A stretch of DNA of 64,000 nt from Cryptomeria japonica (taxonomy: Eukaryota > Streptophyta > Pinopsida > Cupressales > Cupressaceae): assembly GCF_030272615.1 (NCBI RefSeq), contig NC_081414.1:781176119-781240118 (forward strand), written 5' to 3'. The position numbers and the translations under genes are program-made. A model generated the notes under the pieces. It had not been told where the DNA came from and did no database searches. It saw only the letters and a list, made by a program, of their open reading frames with translations. Positions 61,890-64,000 of this stretch are shown here, one piece after another (the stretch's first letter is position 1; each line of letters begins with the position of its first letter).

Positions 61890-62788
61890 CTAGGATGATA
61901 GCACACCATGCAGATGCTAGTGTTAGAATATCGACATAATTGATAACATAAATGGATATTGGCATAATTGTTGATGATATTGATGAACTAGTATAAGGAC
62001 TATTGGTGATGATATAGTTGAGTTGTTGTTTCATGACTTGATGATCAATTTGTGTTGTTGTTGATGGCAACTATGGATATATTGTTCTATCATGAACTAT
62101 CTAAGTCATTTATGATTGATCGGAAAGCTATAGAATGGATTTGATAGTTAACGGGCAAATAGGACTTTAACCAGTAAATGTGAAACTATGTTATGCTTAA
62201 GTAATTGGATCTAGAGATTGATGAGGAATTTAGTGTTGTAGTTTGGAATATGTGTTTGTAACATTGTAATGAGGTTATGATCAGAACTGCATCATGTTTT
62301 GGTTACCAAAAGTCATGTTTGAGATTGATTGCTATTTTTTTTGTAGGGTTTTAGTAGGGTTTAAGAACTGATATTTAAATCTTATGACTGGTAATGATTT
62401 TGAGTTCGGTGGTGTATTACATTATGTTTTTAAGTTGGTGATGATGTGGTTGTATCCACGTGAAGTGTTAAAATATTGTTTTGGTGGGATTAAAGATGGA
62501 ATCTCTTGGGAAATAACGAAGAACATAGAAGAATGTTTGACGGGATTGATTGCTTATCAGATCGAAGTGTGGTGATGATTTATGATCATTCAATGACTAT
62601 AATTGATTTGTAATTTGTTGTAATGATCCATATGATGATCTATAATAATTTTTAAAGATTTGTGATGATCTATGACGTAAATCTTAGTATGTGGTTAGGG
62701 TTTCGTAACTAGCTAAGTTGTCAATTCTATTTAGGGTAAGAGTGTGTGGCCGAACCAGTGTGTCTGTCTGCAAGAGAGAAGCAGATTA
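61890..62788. other. repeat-like intergenic sequence
   Basis: No gene supported. TG/GATG-rich text resembling copia LTR sequence (61900-62780), without identifiable ends. It directly precedes the LTR at 62789. Confidence 0.4.
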
Positions 62789-63843
62789 TGTTGGTATTTT
62801 GGTATGGTTTTGTCATTGATGTCAACACCTACTGAAAACAAGCACTTTGGAGATCCAGCAACACTCACCAGCAAGCAACTATTGCATAGTGACTAGTATA
62901 TGGTTCATCGGCAGGACATAATATTCACCGGTATTTGGAACGATATGGAAAACACTTGATAATGTCGAAGACATCGTGTGGATGCTTTGTTTTGAGGAAT
63001 TTATCATTGGTATATTCATATTTGCATATTTGCTTTTACCAGCAAATAGGTCCAGGGTTATCTAGGGTTACACCGGTAGGTTTATCTTTTCCAAATCAGC
63101 ATGGCACGCTATGGAGAAGATTTATTATTGATGTAAATGAATTAAGCCAACATGTTTAATCGGTTATTGCATCAGATATTATATTGTATGTAAAATGTTT
63201 ATTGTAATATCTTGTAGAGCTGACCTAGTAAAATTGGTCTTAGGTTATGGTATAAATGTAAGATCTTATTTGTAAGATCAAGTGTGGAATGTGAAAAAGA
63301 ATTGAGAGAAGGTATATGTGAGATTAAGCAGAGGTATACACGAAGACATCATTTGAAGGTGAAGCTAGGTTTTTGTAGAAGCATATTAGCATTACACCGG
63401 TACTGAATCTAGCATATGAAGATACTATTTTGTGCAGTACATTCGTATTGGATTTAATCATCCAATTGTAGTCAATGAGGCCCCATTTTGTGATTGAGCA
63501 GTGAGCTCTAGGCTATTGGCCTTTTTGCATGTGTATACCCCATTTATGTACACTTACTATCTGCAGTAGTATCATCTGATTGTGGGTAAGGTTTCCCACT
63601 GTGGTTTTTCCCTTACAGGGTTTCCACATACAAATATTGGTGTTATGTGTTGTGGATGACTTTATGTTTATGTTTCATGCATTAATCTTTACCGGTATAG
63701 CAATTTACTGTTAACACTATCTACCGGCATACTCAACTGGTTTACCGGTATTAAGCATCAAGTCGGTTAATTGGTTTTTGGTTTGAATTTATTTGACAAC
63801 TGATTCACCCCCCCCCCCTCTTAGTTGTCTCTGGGACCTAACA
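62789..63843 (+). repeat. 5' LTR of copia element
   Basis: 1055 bp, TGTTGGTATTTTGG to CCTAACA. It keeps the segment deleted from the LTR at 30015. Hairpin module at 63597-63635, C-run at 63809-63818. Confidence 0.93.
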
Positions 63844-63845
63844 AT

Positions 63846-63857
63846 TGGTATTAGAGC
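63846..63857 (+). promoter_or_regulatory. primer-binding site (initiator Met tRNA type)
   Basis: TGGTATTAGAGC; one C-to-T change from the standard site. Confidence 0.88.
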
Positions 63858-63899
63858 CTAGTCCTCTTTTGCAGAAGTTTAACAACTTGAGGAGATCCA

Positions 63900-64000
63900 A
63901 TGTCTACTAATTATTTCAGGAAGGATAGTCCTAAACTTGATGGAACCAACTATGGGATATGGAAGATCAGGATGGAGACACATCTAAATTGCATTGGTGA
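63900..64000 (+). pseudogene. copia gag, first 33 codons (partial)
   Basis: The ATG at 63900 opens MSTNYFRKDSPKLDG, then NYGIWKIRMETHLNCIG, nearly the same as the gag at 31050. The visible part has no break until TGA at the very edge (63999); the aligned codon in the other copy is Arg (AGA), so this may be a stop or the start of another codon cut by the window. Confidence 0.82.

Larger units (their letters stand above)
62789..64000 (+). mobile_element. Ty1/copia element, 5' end (runs off window end)
   Basis: LTR, primer site and gag start of the same family as the element at 30015-36548. The preceding five bases (62784-62788) are GATTA; the other side of any target duplication lies outside the window. 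Confidence 0.93.

Overview
The window is nuclear DNA of a seed plant, and most of it is old LTR-retrotransposon sequence. It holds one intact host gene, an intronless G-type lectin S-receptor-like kinase of 802 codons at 15414-17822 (+). Long, badly decayed LTR elements, large AT-rich intergenic stretches, a decayed Helitron and a PPR pseudogene of the style common in gymnosperms suggest a conifer-type genome. That is an inference; no diagnostic marker is present.

Layout. 1-4591 is the 5' half of a minus-strand Ty1/copia element (RT, integrase, protease, gag, 1.5 kb leader, primer site, LTR). 6136-13953 is a complete Ty3/gypsy chromovirus-type element with 1.7 kb LTRs and a perfect ACTAG target duplication. 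The receptor kinase follows, with a TATA box and a duplicated start region. 20059-22069 is a short non-autonomous minus-strand LTR element. 25455-29195 is a decayed Helitron (HUH Rep plus PIF1-like helicase), cut off by an antisense copia RNase H fragment. 29626-36548 is a tandem-array copia: a second 3' tail joined directly to a complete LTR-gag-pol-LTR unit. 36549-41040 holds LTRs and a gag-like ORF from two more copia-type families. 41047-51500 holds pieces of a non-chromovirus Ty3/gypsy element (Tat-like, with a second RNase H) and a PPR pseudogene. One unusual ORF there carries three 77-residue repeats. 51542-59239 is a complete gag-only copia-type element with 2.3-2.4 kb LTRs and a perfect GACTA duplication. 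About 60680-61745 (-) is a plant mobile domain relic. 62789-64000 is the start of another copia of the same family as the 30-36 kb element.

How the parts relate. The elements are nested or abutting. Their LTR pairs differ, by eye, at roughly one base in seven to ten, mostly C/T and G/A changes, which fits old methylated insertions that were never removed. The copia families with long LTRs all carry a similar short hairpin module near the LTR 3' end and a primer site for initiator-methionine tRNA. Only the receptor kinase looks translatable as it stands, and it has lost the catalytic-loop Asn expected of an active kinase.

The best candidates for something undescribed are the three-repeat ORF at 44433-46197, the gag-only long-LTR family, and the receptor kinase with a Tyr in its catalytic loop.
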